Positions 50,701 to 60,567 of a stretch of 64,000 nucleotides of DNA are shown here, one piece after another. The translations under genes were made by a program, and so were the position numbers. The notes under the pieces were generated by a model. That model searched no databases, was not told the origin of the DNA, and worked only from the letters and a program-made list of their open reading frames with translations. This stretch comes from Paraniabella hibiscisoli (GTDB lineage Bacteria > Bacteroidota > Bacteroidia > Chitinophagales > Chitinophagaceae), in assembly GCF_022512515.1 (NCBI RefSeq), contig NZ_JAKWBK010000001.1, positions 3,596,001 to 3,660,000 on the forward strand, read 5' to 3'. The first letter of the stretch is position 1. Every line of letters begins with the position of its first letter.

Positions 50701-51748
50701 ATGGCTTTACACAATCGTGTTTCCCGCAAGGAACTGAAGGAGCGTATTTTACAGGATAACACGCCCCGGACTACCATCTCTTTTTATTGCTACTTTAAAA
50801 TAGCTGATCCTACGCAGTTTCGAAATCACCTTTATAAAAGTTTTTCAGATATAGGTGTTATGGGGCGTATCTATATTGCTGAAGAAGGCATCAATGCCCA
50901 GATCAGTGTACCTACCGAAAATTTAGACACATTCAAGGAATTTTTATATGAAACAGATACTGCATTGAATAACTTGCGTTTAAATATTGCGGTAGATGAT
51001 GATGGGAAATCTTTTTATGTGCTGGATATCAAGGTTCGTAATAAGATTGTAGCAGATGGAATAGAGGATGCCGATTTTGATATGGCTAATAGAGGCCGGT
51101 ACGCTGATGCTGAAACATTCAATAAACTAAGCAGTGATCCTGAAACGATTATCATTGATATGCGTAATCACTACGAGTTTGAAGTGGGGCATTTTGAGAA
51201 TGCAATTGAGGTTCCGAGCGATACCTTTCGTGAGCAATTACCTATGGCTGTGGATATGATGCAGGAACATAAGGATAAAAATATTATCATGTACTGCACG
51301 GGTGGGATACGTTGTGAGAAAGCGTCAGCCTATATGTTGCATAAGGGGTTTAAAAATGTTTTTCATCTAGAAGGCGGCATTATTAATTATGTGAATCGGG
51401 TAAAGGAATCGGGACTGGAGAATAAATTCCATGGTAAGAATTTTGTATTTGATCAGCGGTTAGGGGAGCGTGTTACCGAAGAGATTATTGCAAAATGCCA
51501 CCAGTGCGGAAAACCGGCCGATACACATGTAAATTGTGTGAATGACGCCTGCCACTTGCTTTTTATTCAATGTGAAGACTGCGCAAAGGAATTTGATGGC
51601 TGTTGCAGTAATGATTGTAAAGACTTTATACATCTTCCAACAGATCAGCAAAAAGGAGCTGCGCAGCGGCATTGATCTGGGTAGAAATGTTTTTAATAAA
51701 TCTAAATCCAGGTTAGGCAACTTATCCGTTAAAAATGATGCAACATAA
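50701..51748 (+). CDS. trhO: tRNA uridine(34) hydroxylase, rhodanese type, one frameshift
   Basis: About 349 residues. N-terminal acylphosphatase-like domain ([34 protein letters not shown]), rhodanese domain with active-site Cys in [14 protein letters not shown] (about residue 199), and a cysteine-rich C-terminus ([31 protein letters not shown]). TrhO adds the hydroxyl of 5-hydroxyuridine in tRNA. A slip in CAAAAAGG near 51652 makes the frame end as QKGAAQRH; the family's real end is [12 protein letters not shown] to VKNDAT at TAA 51748. Start ATG 50701 fits the family start [16 protein letters not shown]. Confidence 0.9.
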
Positions 51749-51823
51749 TAATAACTTTTTTTGGAAGATTGCAGCGTTTGGAATGAAGTTTGCGTCTGAA
51801 AGCTTGTTTAAAGCTAAACTTTT

Positions 51824-51997
51824 ATGAATAGGATATCCAAAATGCTATTTCTTCTTGTACTGGTAATTTTACCGGTGGTACTATTTGTTCTTGATAACCG
51901 GCAGGTATTGGCCGAAAATGCAAAAGATATGATACCGGTAAAGGAGCCGGCAAGAGCTGCAACTCCTGTTTATTCAGTCTTTAATAGTTCTGAATAA
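51824..51997 (+). CDS. small single-pass membrane protein
   Basis: A 57-residue frame, too short for usual gene callers. After NRISKM comes a single hydrophobic helix LFLLVLVILPVVLFVL, then an outside-type tail with AENAKDMIPVKEPARAATP. Positive-inside charges at the N-terminus support an orientation with the tail outside. It ends seven bases before the convergent DUF1003 gene. No family is recognised. Plausible because of codon use and topology, not proven. Confidence 0.4.
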   Translation: MNRISKMLFLLVLVILPVVLFVLDNRQVLAENAKDMIPVKEPARAATPVYSVFNSSE

Positions 51998-52003
51998 GCT
52001 TAT

Positions 52004-52607
52004 TTAGCGTTTATCAGATTTAAGCAGTTCTACTTCCTGCTGCAAGCGCGTAATCAATTCCTGTATTTGCGATATTTTATCCGTCGCTTTTTCTGCTTCA
52101 GATTTTTGTATAGAAACAGTTGAGCTAACCTCTTCAGGCTCATCATCCAGTTCCTCCTGCAGTTCTTCCACGTTTTCCTGTATTTCTTCTACATCCTCCT
52201 GTATTTCCTCCACGTCTTCCTGTATTTCTTCCACATCCTCCTGCATTTCCTCTACATCTTCCTGTATTTCTTCAATATCCTCCTGTATTTCCTCTACATC
52301 TTCCTGTATCTCTTCAATGTCTTTACTGTTTTTGTTTACAGACATTTGAATGAAAATGGCAAGGTAAATAGCTTCTAAAGAAACGATCGTTGTAAGCACC
52401 AACAGCATTTTATCAAAGCTCACAATACGCAACGCCGGTAGTGCAAAAGCTATGATAAACAGCAGGGGTATGTACCACTAATGATGCGGTAGAGCCGATC
52501 CATCGCGTAGCTACATCCGCAATACGTTCCAGTCGTTCCCGGTTGCGCTCTCTAATGTGTGTGTATCTTTTGATTGTTGCATAGAGTAAGGGCGCAAAAT
52601 TAGCCAA
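52004..52607 (-). CDS. DUF1003 membrane protein with a long heptad-repeat coiled coil, one frameshift
   Basis: The N-terminal region ERNRERLERIADVATRWIGSTASLVVHT and the second helix MLLVLTTIVSLEAIYLAIFIQMS are those of DUF1003 proteins, two-helix membrane proteins. A slip near 52470 (C/T run) joins the two. After the second helix come eight near-perfect heptads of the form V/I-EEIQED (residues about 39-94 of the C-terminal part), a strongly acidic coiled coil, then a second coiled coil EAEKATDKISQIQELITRLQQEVELL. The cytosolic coiled coil should oligomerise the protein or bind a partner. Function is unknown for the family. Confidence 0.75.
52151..52318 (-). repeat. 21-bp tandem repeats encoding heptads V/I-EEIQED
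   Basis: Eight consecutive 7-residue units (IEEIQED, VEEIQED, IEEIQED, VEEMQED, VEEIQED, VEEIQED, VEEIQEN, VEELQEE). The DNA repeats with a 21-base period and often a 42-base super-period (C-T changes between alternate units). Such runs change length easily by slippage. Confidence 0.85.
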
Positions 52608-52657
52608 TTAACTGCTTATATAAACAGACCTCAATTATGAATGAGTTATTTTTATAG

Positions 52658-53350
52658 CTATTGCTCCCAAAGCTTTACGCCTCCGTCAATCCCATCAATA
52701 TTGTTAACCAGTATAATATTGTCGTCAAGTTCAAAGTCGAGTTTCTTCGCAAGGCCGCCACCAATGTATAAACGATCGTAGTTAAATACCGTTTTCGTTA
52801 CAGAAAGCACGTATTGCATTCTTTTATTCCATTTTTTCTTACCTACCTCATTGTAAGCGGCTTCTCCAATAAAGGCATCGTAATCCTGGCCTTTATGAAT
52901 AGGGTGGTGAGCAACCTCCAAATGTGGCAATACTTTCCCATCCAGGTAAAATGCAGTACCAAACCCGGTTCCCAGTGTGGTCATCATCTCAAATCCTTTT
53001 CCACTAACACAGCCAAGTCCCAGTAAGTCTGCATCATTAACAGCTCGGGCTGGTTTTCCCAGTGTTACCATTAATTCTTCAGCAAGATTTACACCCGCCC
53101 AATACCCGGTACCCAGATTAGGAGCAGTATGCACTATACCATTACGCACATAACCCGGAAAACCTGCCGATATGCGATCATATTTAAAATCTTTTACCAG
53201 TTCTTTTATGGATGCCAGTATGTTTTTAGGATTGGCGGGCTGTGGTGTGAGTATCTTTGTGTATTCGTGTAATATCTTGCCACTTTTATTGAGTGTGCAC
53301 GCTTTTATTTTAGATCCACCAATATCTATTGAAAGTGTAATTGCTGCCAT
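52658..53350 (-). CDS. ROK-family kinase, polyphosphate-glucokinase-like
   Basis: A complete 230-residue protein. ATP phosphate loop LSIDIGGSKIKACTL at the start, VNDADLLGLG as sugar-contacting region, GTGFGTAFYLDG and LYIGGGLAKKL as adenosine motif. The short length and the pattern SAGFPGYVRNGIVHTAPNLG resemble polyphosphate glucokinase (PPGK) within the ROK family; the phospho-donor cannot be proved. It phosphorylates glucose or a related sugar in the cytosol. It lies 44 bases from the stop of the ATP-grasp-like gene on the same strand, probably one transcript. Confidence 0.85.
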   Translation of the reverse strand: MAAITLSIDIGGSKIKACTLNKSGKILHEYTKILTPQPANPKNILASIKELVKDFKYDRISAGFPGYVRNGIVHTAPNLGTGYWAGVNLAEELMVTLGKPARAVNDADLLGLGCVSGKGFEMMTTLGTGFGTAFYLDGKVLPHLEVAHHPIHKGQDYDAFIGEAAYNEVGKKKWNKRMQYVLSVTKTVFNYDRLYIGGGLAKKLDFELDDNIILVNNIDGIDGGVKLWEQ

Positions 53351-53393
53351 TATTATTGTTTATACGGTTAAGGTTTATGTTATTCAATGTAAT

Positions 53394-54586
53394 TTATCGT
53401 TCAAAAAGGCCAAAAGTCCCGCCGGTCCATGTTTTATCTTTATTGTAGCGTACCCCAATCATCTTGCCCTTGCTTAAACGCACCAGGTTATTAGTAGGAA
53501 TGGGGCGTTCAGCATTCTTTGGCCAGAAATAAAACAGCCGGATCTCTGCTTTAGCCGGCTCATCGGGCGTTTCTATTACCGGGGCGTAGGTAACCTTTTT
53601 TGAAGGATCCAGTTTTGAGGGTCTTCAATTTTTTCAATATCATCCGGTGCTATATCTATAACCACACCCTGCCCGGCAAAAGAAAAAAGTGGCTTTAATA
53701 CGTAATTTTCCAGGTCTTCCGGTATCTTTTCTACCTTGTTCAGGTATTGTGTTGCCGGAATATTTGGATGCTGTATCAAGGGTAATGTGTATTTGCTGAT
53801 ACGGTAAAACCAATTGGGGTGGGGCATCCATTCTACATCTACATCTTCAAACAGTACTTTTGCTTTTTGCTGTACCCAATCTTCCTGTTGCAGCAACTCA
53901 TCAAAAATTACCCGGTTGTAAATTCTTTTAATAAGTGTTTCTTTACCATTGTTCAAATAAAAAAGTTGCCTTCCTTTTTGTATCAGCTCAGTTACGCAAA
54001 CCGGTTGTATTCCAGTGTAATCCCGCGTGCAATAAAAATCTATATTGGTTTTCTGTTGGTCGGGAAATATTTCAAGCAACACAACATGCTCAGGCTCGTG
54101 CCCGTTGAGTAACAGGTTTTTCAATAATTTCAGGTACGATTCCCGGTTCAGTCCACTCAGGTAACTCGAATAATTAGCCGGGGCGCTGAAATGTTTATGA
54201 TAAACATCATCCAATAAAACCTCGAAAGCAAAAAGGGTAGGGAATGCCTGCATTTCGATCAGCTGCGGCTCCAGCTCGTTATGTTCATTTACACAAACTC
54301 CAAAATCGAAAGTAATGCAGGAGGGATAATCATCTTCATTTAGCACCTGTAAATTTTCGGGGATTGCATTTTGAGTAAGCTCCTTAAAGTCGGGCTTCAA
54401 AATTACATCTACAATGCTTTCGCAGGCGCTTAGCATCTGGTTCGTAAAATCTTTTGGGATAAAAACAGGCGTTTCAGCAGAACGGAACTGTATAGGCCCA
54501 TGCTGACTATTCAGCTCTTTCAAAAAGGCCTCATATTTTTCCGTTGTAAAACTATTATTATACTGTGCTCTTAAATCGGGTACCAT
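53394..54586 (-). CDS. putative ATP-grasp-fold protein, one frameshift
   Basis: About 397 residues. The later part has ENYVLKPLFSFAGQGVVIDI (lysine and glycine-rich loop of the ATP-grasp fold), NWILQK, and after a slip near 53598 KAEIRLFYFWPKNAERPIPT and NLVRLSKGKMIGVRYNKDKTWTGG, a layout like the metal-binding C-terminal half of ATP-grasp ligases. The N-terminal half is helical with FDFGVCVNEHNELEPQLIEMQAFP. No single family (glutathionylspermidine, tubulin-tyrosine-like) is clear to me. It is the upstream gene of the ROK kinase pair. Call made from motif layout; moderate certainty. Confidence 0.5.
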
Positions 54587-54724
54587 TGAAACAAAATATA
54601 TAGGCCAAGATAATAAATTAGTTTTAGTGAGGATAATTAAATGAAGAAAAGTTTTTATAAGTTAATATAGCTGGGAACAATTGATAAATGAGGAGTTTAA
54701 AAGCTAAAACCCTACCTTGCATTT

Positions 54725-56554
54725 ATGAGGCATTTAAGAGCTCTGGGAAAGTATTTTTGGAAATATAGGGCAAGATTAGGAGCGGGAATTTTATTTGTGG
54801 TATTATCCAACTACTTTAATGTTTTGTCGCCACAACTGATGCGGTTTATCATTAATTATGTTGATAATGCTTTGTCGTTGACCAATAGCCCGCCTGAAAA
54901 CACGGATGAGGGCTATGATTTTCTGGTGAGGAAAGTAATTGACTGGATAGGTGTACAAAACGACGTGGGAAGGGTGGTTATTATTGCCAGTCTTATTATA
55001 CTGTTACTGGCGTTGTTGAGGAGCTTTTTTATGTTTCTGATGCGGCAGACCATTATTGTAATGAGCCGTCATATCGAGTATGATCAAAAAAACGAAGTGT
55101 ATGCGAAATACCAGAGCCTTGACAATTTATTCTTTAAGCGTCATGCGATTGGCGATTTAATGAACCGCATTGCAGAAGATGTGAGCCGTGTTAGGATCTT
55201 CACCGGGCCCGCGATCATGTATATTGTAAACCTTGTTTCTGTAATAGCTTTGAGCGTTTTCTTTATGCTTAAAAGCAGCAAGGAGCTTACTTTTTATGTC
55301 CTGATTCCCTTACCCATACTGGCTGTAATTATCTATTTTGTAAATAGTACCATCCACAAAAAAGCGAACGGATACAGGAAGCTTTGTCGGATTTGACTAC
55401 TAACGCCCAGGAATCTTATTCAGGTATCCGTGTTATTAAATCATTTGTGCAGGAGCGATCCATGCTGGATTTTTCCAGGTAAATACCGAGCGCTACCGCA
55501 AGAATGCAGTAAGCCTTGCTAAAACAGAAGCTATCTATTTCCCGGCTATTAATTTGCTGATTGGCGTAAGTACTTTATGTACTATTATGATCGGCGGACT
55601 TTATTATATCAATCATGAGCATAATATCAGTATCGGAACTATTGTGGAGTTTATTGTTTATGTGAACATGTTGACTTTTCCGGTAAGTGCCATAGGCTTA
55701 ACCGCAAGTATGGTGCAACGAGCTGCTGCATCATCTCAGAAGCGGTTAAATGAGTTCCTGGATATTGAACCGGAAGTTAAAGACAGTCTGTCTGCAAAAG
55801 AGGCCGTTATTGAAGGGACGGTTGATTTTAACAATGTAACATTCACTTATCCCGATACCGGCATTGTGGCGCTGAAGGACTTCAATCTTCATATACAAAA
55901 AGGGGAGAAGGTGGCTATAACCGGCAGAACAGGTAGTGGCAAGACTACGATTGCTCAGCTATTGCTACGTATTTATGATGTGCAGGAAGGCAATATTCAA
56001 CTGGATAAAGCGCCATTAACACATTTGCAATTGCATTCGCTTCGCCAACAGATCAGCTATGTTCCCCAGGATGTCTTTTTGTTTAGCGATACCGTTGAAA
56101 ACAATATCCGGTTTGGTATTCCCAATGCAAAAAAGAGGCAGTGGTGGAAGCAGCCCGCATTGCAGGAGTAGATAAGGAGATTGAGCATTTTGCCAATGGG
56201 TATGAGACGATGATCGGTGAGCGTGGCGTTACATTAAGCGGCGGGCAAAAGCAAAGGATATCTATTGCGAGGGCCCTGATCAAAGATCCCGGATTGATTA
56301 TTTTTGACGACTGTCTAAGTGCGGTAGATGCTAAAACAGAAAAAGAAATTATGGGCCGGTTGAATGAATACCTGGCAGATAAAACAGCCATCATCATTAC
56401 CCATAGGGTTTTTTCTTTACTGAATTTCGACAGGATTATTGTATTGGATGAAGGGAGTATTGTTGAGCAGGGCACGCATGAGCAACTGATGCAGATCCCG
56501 GAAGGTTTTTATGCGAAGCTTTATGCCCGCCAGCAGGGGCACACGAATCATTAA
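54725..56554 (+). CDS. ABC exporter, fused membrane and ATPase domains, about three frameshifts
   Basis: About 610 residues. Six membrane helices of the type I exporter fold (54730-55700), including RHIEYDQKNEVYAKYQSL and GDLMNRIAEDVSRVR (coupling helix). The ATPase has Walker A ITGRTGSGKTTI, Q-loop SYVPQDVFLFS, signature LSGGQKQRISIARAL, and Walker B LIIFDDCLSAVD, where Asp replaces the usual catalytic Glu, as in the degenerate half of heterodimeric exporters (TM287-like). Slips near 55390, 55482 and 56135 split the gene. No second half-transporter gene is adjacent, so homodimer or a partner elsewhere is possible. Substrate unknown. Confidence 0.88.
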
Positions 56555-56613
56555 CAAATCAATTGCCGTATTTGAAGTAGGATGGTTACATTATTAAACT
56601 TTATTTTTATAGG

Positions 56614-57260
56614 ATGACATTTACATTTTCTATTACACTGGTGATTGCAGCTATCACCGTTCTTGTATCACTTTTAGGATTTAATAGTCCCAAAGTAATT
56701 GATAGCCTTGTTTTTTATGGGCCGGCTATTTCGAAAAGGAATCAATATTACCGGTTTATAACCTGCGGGTTTATTCACGCCGATTTTATGCACCTGGCAT
56801 TTAATATGCTGGCGTTTTATTCTTTTGGAACAACTTTAGAACAGGGATTGTTTTCGTCTCCTGATATATTTGGCACAGATGCTCCAATTTATTATGCCAT
56901 GTTGTATTTCGGTGCATTAATTATATCAAGCGTTCCCGATTATTTTAAGCATAAGGATAACTATTATTTCAGGAGCCTGGGTGCTTCGGGCGCAGTAGCT
57001 GCAGTTATATTTTCCTGCATTGTTTTATATCCTACCATGGGCATTGGTTTTATTTTCGTACCTATTCCTATACCAGGTTGGATATTCGGTCTGATTTACC
57101 TCGGTATTTCAGCCTACCTGGATAAGCAGGGCAAAGGGAATATTAATCATGGTGCTCACCTCTGGGGGCTATATTCGGTATTGTGTTTACCGCTCTTTTC
57201 GTTTCTTTAAAAGGAGAAATCAATGTCTGGCAAAACTTTATCAGTAATATCCGTGGGTGA
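56614..57260 (+). CDS. rhomboid-family intramembrane serine protease, one frameshift
   Basis: About 215 residues with six membrane helices. Catalytic Ser in RSLGASGAVAAVIF (GxSG form) and the His partner in NINHGAHLWG, both in membrane helices. The conserved RFITCGFIHADFMHLAFNMLAFYSFG loop precedes the Ser. A slip near 57168 changes the final helix; the repaired frame is GAIFGIVFTALFVSLKGEINVW, ending TGA 57258-57260. It cleaves membrane proteins; target unknown. It lies just downstream of the ABC exporter. Confidence 0.88.
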
Positions 57261-57466
57261 TTTTCATGACAGCTTAACAATGTATTCTCATCTATTTTCT
57301 TTTTGATAGGCTTTACCCGTTACCTGGGTGGCAAATCGAGTTTTAGGCAGGCCTTTTACATATGTTTTAAGGCTGTCGTAACAGACCTGACCTAAATCAG
57401 TAAAATAGTCAGTTAAAAGTGTTATTTTAGTTAGGTTAAATTGATTTTTTAATAAAACGAATTGCA

Positions 57467-57739
57467 ATGTCTGAACATTATTTCCCACGCGGCTTCGATT
57501 CCTGGCAAAAGACCCATTTTGAAGTAGTAGAAGCGCTTTGTTATTTACGAGATCTGCAGGAAGGAAAAGAAAAAGAGAGTAAAAACTTTTCTCAAATGCT
57601 TGATAGGAGTGCTACTGACGATCTGTATAAACTGGCCATTGAGTTGACTGATAAATTTGAAACCGAAAAAGTGGAAAGAGTAGGCAGTACTTTGTTTGAT
57701 CTGATTGAGGAGTTTGTATACAAGGAAACACAACATTAA
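57467..57739 (+). CDS. hypothetical acidic helical protein, 90 residues
   Basis: Complete. Reads HYFPRGFDSWQKTHFEVVEAL and EEFVYKETQH, highly charged, with a predicted run of helices; the acidic and basic residues alternate as in a soluble dimer. No signal peptide or recognised family. It follows a 200-base gap and is closed by a strong terminator, so it is a single-gene unit. Conservation was not testable. Confidence 0.6.
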   Translation: MSEHYFPRGFDSWQKTHFEVVEALCYLRDLQEGKEKESKNFSQMLDRSATDDLYKLAIELTDKFETEKVERVGSTLFDLIEEFVYKETQH

Positions 57740-57752
57740 AAGATAAGATAAA

Positions 57753-57790
57753 AAAAACGACGTGTATCAAAAAGTACACGTCGTTTTTTT
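57753..57790. terminator. intrinsic terminator, bidirectional
   Basis: Arms AAAAACGACGTGTA (57753-57766) and TACACGTCGTTTTT (57775-57788), loop TCAAAAAG, T run on the plus strand and A run for the minus strand. Fourteen base pairs. It separates the 57467 gene from the tmRNA on the opposite strand. Confidence 0.92.
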
Positions 57791-57803
57791 TAGTCTTTTT
57801 AAG

Positions 57804-58174
57804 TGGAGGCGACCGGACTCGAACCGGTGTCCAAACATATCCTCCAAAAGCTTTCTACATGCTTATTTCTTTATTATTTGTCGGCAATGAACCGGGAAAG
57901 AACAAACCAATTCAAAGCTTAGCTGGATAGTCTTTTGCTACGCTCACAGCCTTACGCAGCAGCATTCTGTTTTTGTTTTTGAGTCGGCGGCGGAGCTTGG
58001 TAACAGACCAACCTGCTCAAGCGGCCCTAATGACTATCTAATCACTGATTAGGCAGCCATGGCATACTGTGTATTGCCATTTGAAGTTTGAGTATTCAGA
58101 TTAACGGGCTAATTACACAACGCCCGACATGCTTACACTTTCAAAGACCTACGCTGTCAAAACCAAGCGCCCCC
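57804..58174 (-). ncRNA. ssrA: transfer-messenger RNA
   Basis: A 371-base RNA. The 5' end GGGGGCG pairs with CGCCTCC at the 3' end (7 base pairs, one G-U), and the tRNA-like T arm reads GGTTCGAGTCCGG. CCA is not encoded, the discriminator is A at 57804. The tag frame ends TAT GCC ATG GCT GCC TAA; from the likely resume codon GGC (58078) it codes GNTQYAMAA, so the tag is Ala-GNTQYAMAA. Its hydrophobic ending AMAA is a normal ClpP degron. It rescues stalled ribosomes with SmpB. A TATCTTTG -7 box lies at 58229-58236 (minus strand), 55 bases upstream. Confidence 0.93.
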
Positions 58175-58228
58175 AATAAACTAAGATTTAAGACTTTTCT
58201 ATTTCACTATCATGCTTAAACCAGCATA

Positions 58229-58236
58229 CAAAGATA
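58229..58236 (-). promoter_or_regulatory. putative ssrA -7 box
   Basis: TATCTTTG on the minus strand, matching TAnnTTTG, 55 bases before the mature tmRNA 5' end; the leader would be removed in maturation. No -33 box assigned. Confidence 0.45.
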
Positions 58237-58305
58237 CAAAATTAAACTCATTTTTCCGCATTTGTACCACCTGTCATCTGTCAACAACAAACTGTTAACT
58301 CGCCC

Positions 58306-59689
58306 TTACCGTCCCCAGCCAAACCAGTCGTTACCATTAGCATATAACATAAGACCTAACAAAAGTATCATACCCACCATTTGTGCATACTCCAGGAACT
58401 TCTCATTGGGTTTGCGGCCGCTTACCATTTCATACAGGGTAAACATTACATGGCCACCATCCAGTGCAGGTATCGGAAGCAGGTTCATAAATGCCAATAC
58501 AATGGAAAGAAATGCCGTAATATTCCAGAATGCCTCCCAGCTCCAGAAGGTAGGGAATACAGAGCCCATTGCCTTAAAACCACCTACGCCTTTGTAAGCT
58601 TCTGTTTTTGGATTCAGGATCAAAGCAAACTGGTCTATGTACGCCTTTAATTTCTCTATTGATTTGTTAACACCAGCCGGAAAAGCGGCAAAAAAACCAT
58701 ATTCGCGTTTTTCTATTTTGTAAGCTCCCAAAGCTTCATATTCTTCATCTGTTAAACGCGGGATACCTATTTTACCGTCTGCGTCAACCTTTGCGGTTAG
58801 CGTCAGCGGCTGCCCGTTTCTTACAACTGAAAGCTGAACCTGTTGATTTTTTTACTGTTGACCACGGCTGACATTTCATCGAAGAACCGAACAGGAGTTG
58901 CGTCAATGGCGGTAACCAGGTCCATCTTCCTTAGCCCGGCTTTATAACCGCCCATCGTGTCCATTTTGAACTTCTTGTCGTATTCGCCTACATAAGAGGG
59001 TACACGTTCCATAAACATATACGCTTTCTTGCGCCTGCTTTCCACCAGTTTGCCAATCAGGTTTACCGGTACAGTTACGGTCATTTTTTTACCATCGCGC
59101 TCTACGTCGATCGTTTCGCTGCCGATAAGGATCTTTGCCGCCAGGTCTTCGAAGTAGGGAACAGGCTCGCCATTAACAGCTAGTATCTTATCGCCTGAGC
59201 GTAGTCCAATATCACTCATCAGGCTATCGGTAACGGCCACACCATCGCGTATAGAACTCATCGGCGTTTTTGCTCACCCCAAACAAATAAAATCATGGCG
59301 TAAATAATAAACGCAACGAGCACATTCATGATAATACCAGCCAGCATAATGATCAAACGCTGCCAGGCCGGCTTGCTTCGGAACTCATAAGACTTTGCAG
59401 GCTGCTTCATTTGCTCCTTATCCATGCTCTCATCAATCATCCCGCTGATCTTAACATAACCACCCAGGGGTAACCATCCAACACCATATTCGGTGTCGCC
59501 TACTTTCTTTTTAAACAGGGAAAACCAGGGGTCGAAAAACAAATAAAATTTTTCAACACGGCAACCAAACCATCTTGCAGTAATGTAATGACCAAACTCG
59601 TGTAATAAAACGAGAATCGAAAGGGCCAGAATAAGTTGAGCAACCTGTACACCAACACCAGACCAGTTAATAGCTAAAGTATAAAACAT
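58306..59689 (-). CDS. rseP: site-2 metalloprotease RseP family, two frameshifts
   Basis: About 460 residues. N-terminal zinc site ALSILVLLHEFGHYITA (HExxH), the GWLPLGGYVKISGM motif, a PDZ domain (LRSGDKILAVNGEPVPYF), and the C-terminal motif FMNLLPIPALDGGHVMF with the third metal ligand. Slips near 59255 and 58843 break the gene. Members cleave anti-sigma factors in the membrane. The gene is preceded by TATCTTTG at 59724-59731. It is convergent with nothing; the tmRNA lies downstream on the same strand. Confidence 0.92.
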
Positions 59690-59723
59690 TATGGTATAAT
59701 AAATCTATTCTTAAAAAATCACG

Positions 59724-59731
59724 CAAAGATA
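59724..59731 (-). promoter_or_regulatory. putative rseP -7 box
   Basis: TATCTTTG on the minus strand, 35 bases upstream of the rseP start. Fits TAnnTTTG; no -33 box found. Confidence 0.45.
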
Positions 59732-59877
59732 CATTGAATGCTCTTACTGAATTGCTAAAAACAACATTTGGCGGTGCTATATTTTTTGTTCAAAACATAT
59801 TATGTTTATTTATATTTGTTGTGTTTCTTTACCAAAACGCCTATATAGATTAATTTATTCTATTTAACAACTATTTT

Positions 59878-59907
59878 ATTGTTTTTTCAAAAACATAGTT
59901 ATATTTG
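59878..59907 (+). promoter_or_regulatory. promoter of the PUR-family gene
   Basis: TTG (59879-59881) and TATATTTG (59900-59907) separated by 18 bases, close to the Bacteroidota -33/-7 pattern. Transcription start near 59913, about 30 bases before the GTG start codon. Confidence 0.6.
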
Positions 59908-59944
59908 TTAGCTAGTAAACTTCTATAAAGTAAATATTACGAAA

Positions 59945-60427
59945 GTGGAGAACGGAAACAACGAAAAAAAACTGGAAGCTATTTATAGCAAAAGGCTTCG
60001 TGCCGGAAAAAGAAGAACTTATTTCTTTGATGTGCGGTCAACCAAAGGCAACGATTATTATTTAACAATTACCGAAAGCCGTAAAAGGTTTGATGATAAT
60101 GGCTATGACAGGCACAAAGTTTTCCTTTATAAAGAAGATTTCAACAAGTTTTTGAAAGCTTTGAATGAGGCAGTTGATTACGTGAAAACAGACCTGATGC
60201 CTGATTTTGATTTCGATGCTTTCAACCATGATGATTATGATGAAGAAGGTGGCAATCATTCTTATGTTGCACCTGCTGCTGTTGCCGCTACACCTGCACC
60301 TGCAGTGGAACCACCGTCACCGGTAGAAGAACCTGCTAATGATGAACAAGTGGTAGAGAATGTTGAACCAAAAGTTTCCGAATCCGGAACCAGCTCCACC
60401 ACACATGAAGAAGTAGATAAATGGTAA
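59945..60427 (+). CDS. DUF3276 PUR-alpha-like nucleic-acid-binding protein
   Basis: A complete 160-residue protein. DUF3276 proteins bind single-stranded nucleic acid with a PUR repeat: YSKRLRAGKRRTYFFDVRST, NDYYLTITESRKRF and RHKVFLYKEDFNKFLKALNEAVDYV are seen in order. The C-terminal half is a long acidic and Ala/Pro-rich tail (AVAATPAPAVEPPSPVEEP), likely disordered. The start is GTG 59945 by the spacing to the promoter. Bacteroidota-typical; role in RNA or DNA handling is assumed. Followed by a terminator. Confidence 0.87.
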   Translation: MENGNNEKKLEAIYSKRLRAGKRRTYFFDVRSTKGNDYYLTITESRKRFDDNGYDRHKVFLYKEDFNKFLKALNEAVDYVKTDLMPDFDFDAFNHDDYDEEGGNHSYVAPAAVAATPAPAVEPPSPVEEPANDEQVVENVEPKVSESGTSSTTHEEVDKW

Positions 60428-60443
60428 TACCAGATTGATATTT

Positions 60444-60477
60444 AAAGAGGCCACTAGCAATAGTGGCCTCTTTGTTT
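60444..60477. terminator. intrinsic terminator between convergent genes
   Basis: Arms AAAGAGGCCACTA (60444-60456) and TAGTGGCCTCTTT (60461-60473), loop GCAA, thirteen base pairs, T-rich afterwards. Confidence 0.93.
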
Positions 60478-60567
60478 TGGGTGAAGTTAAATGCAATATA
60501 AATATTAAGCAGTTGATTTACCTGCTCGGGAACTTTACGTTGAACTTGTTTTGCTTAAGCTGATCTG

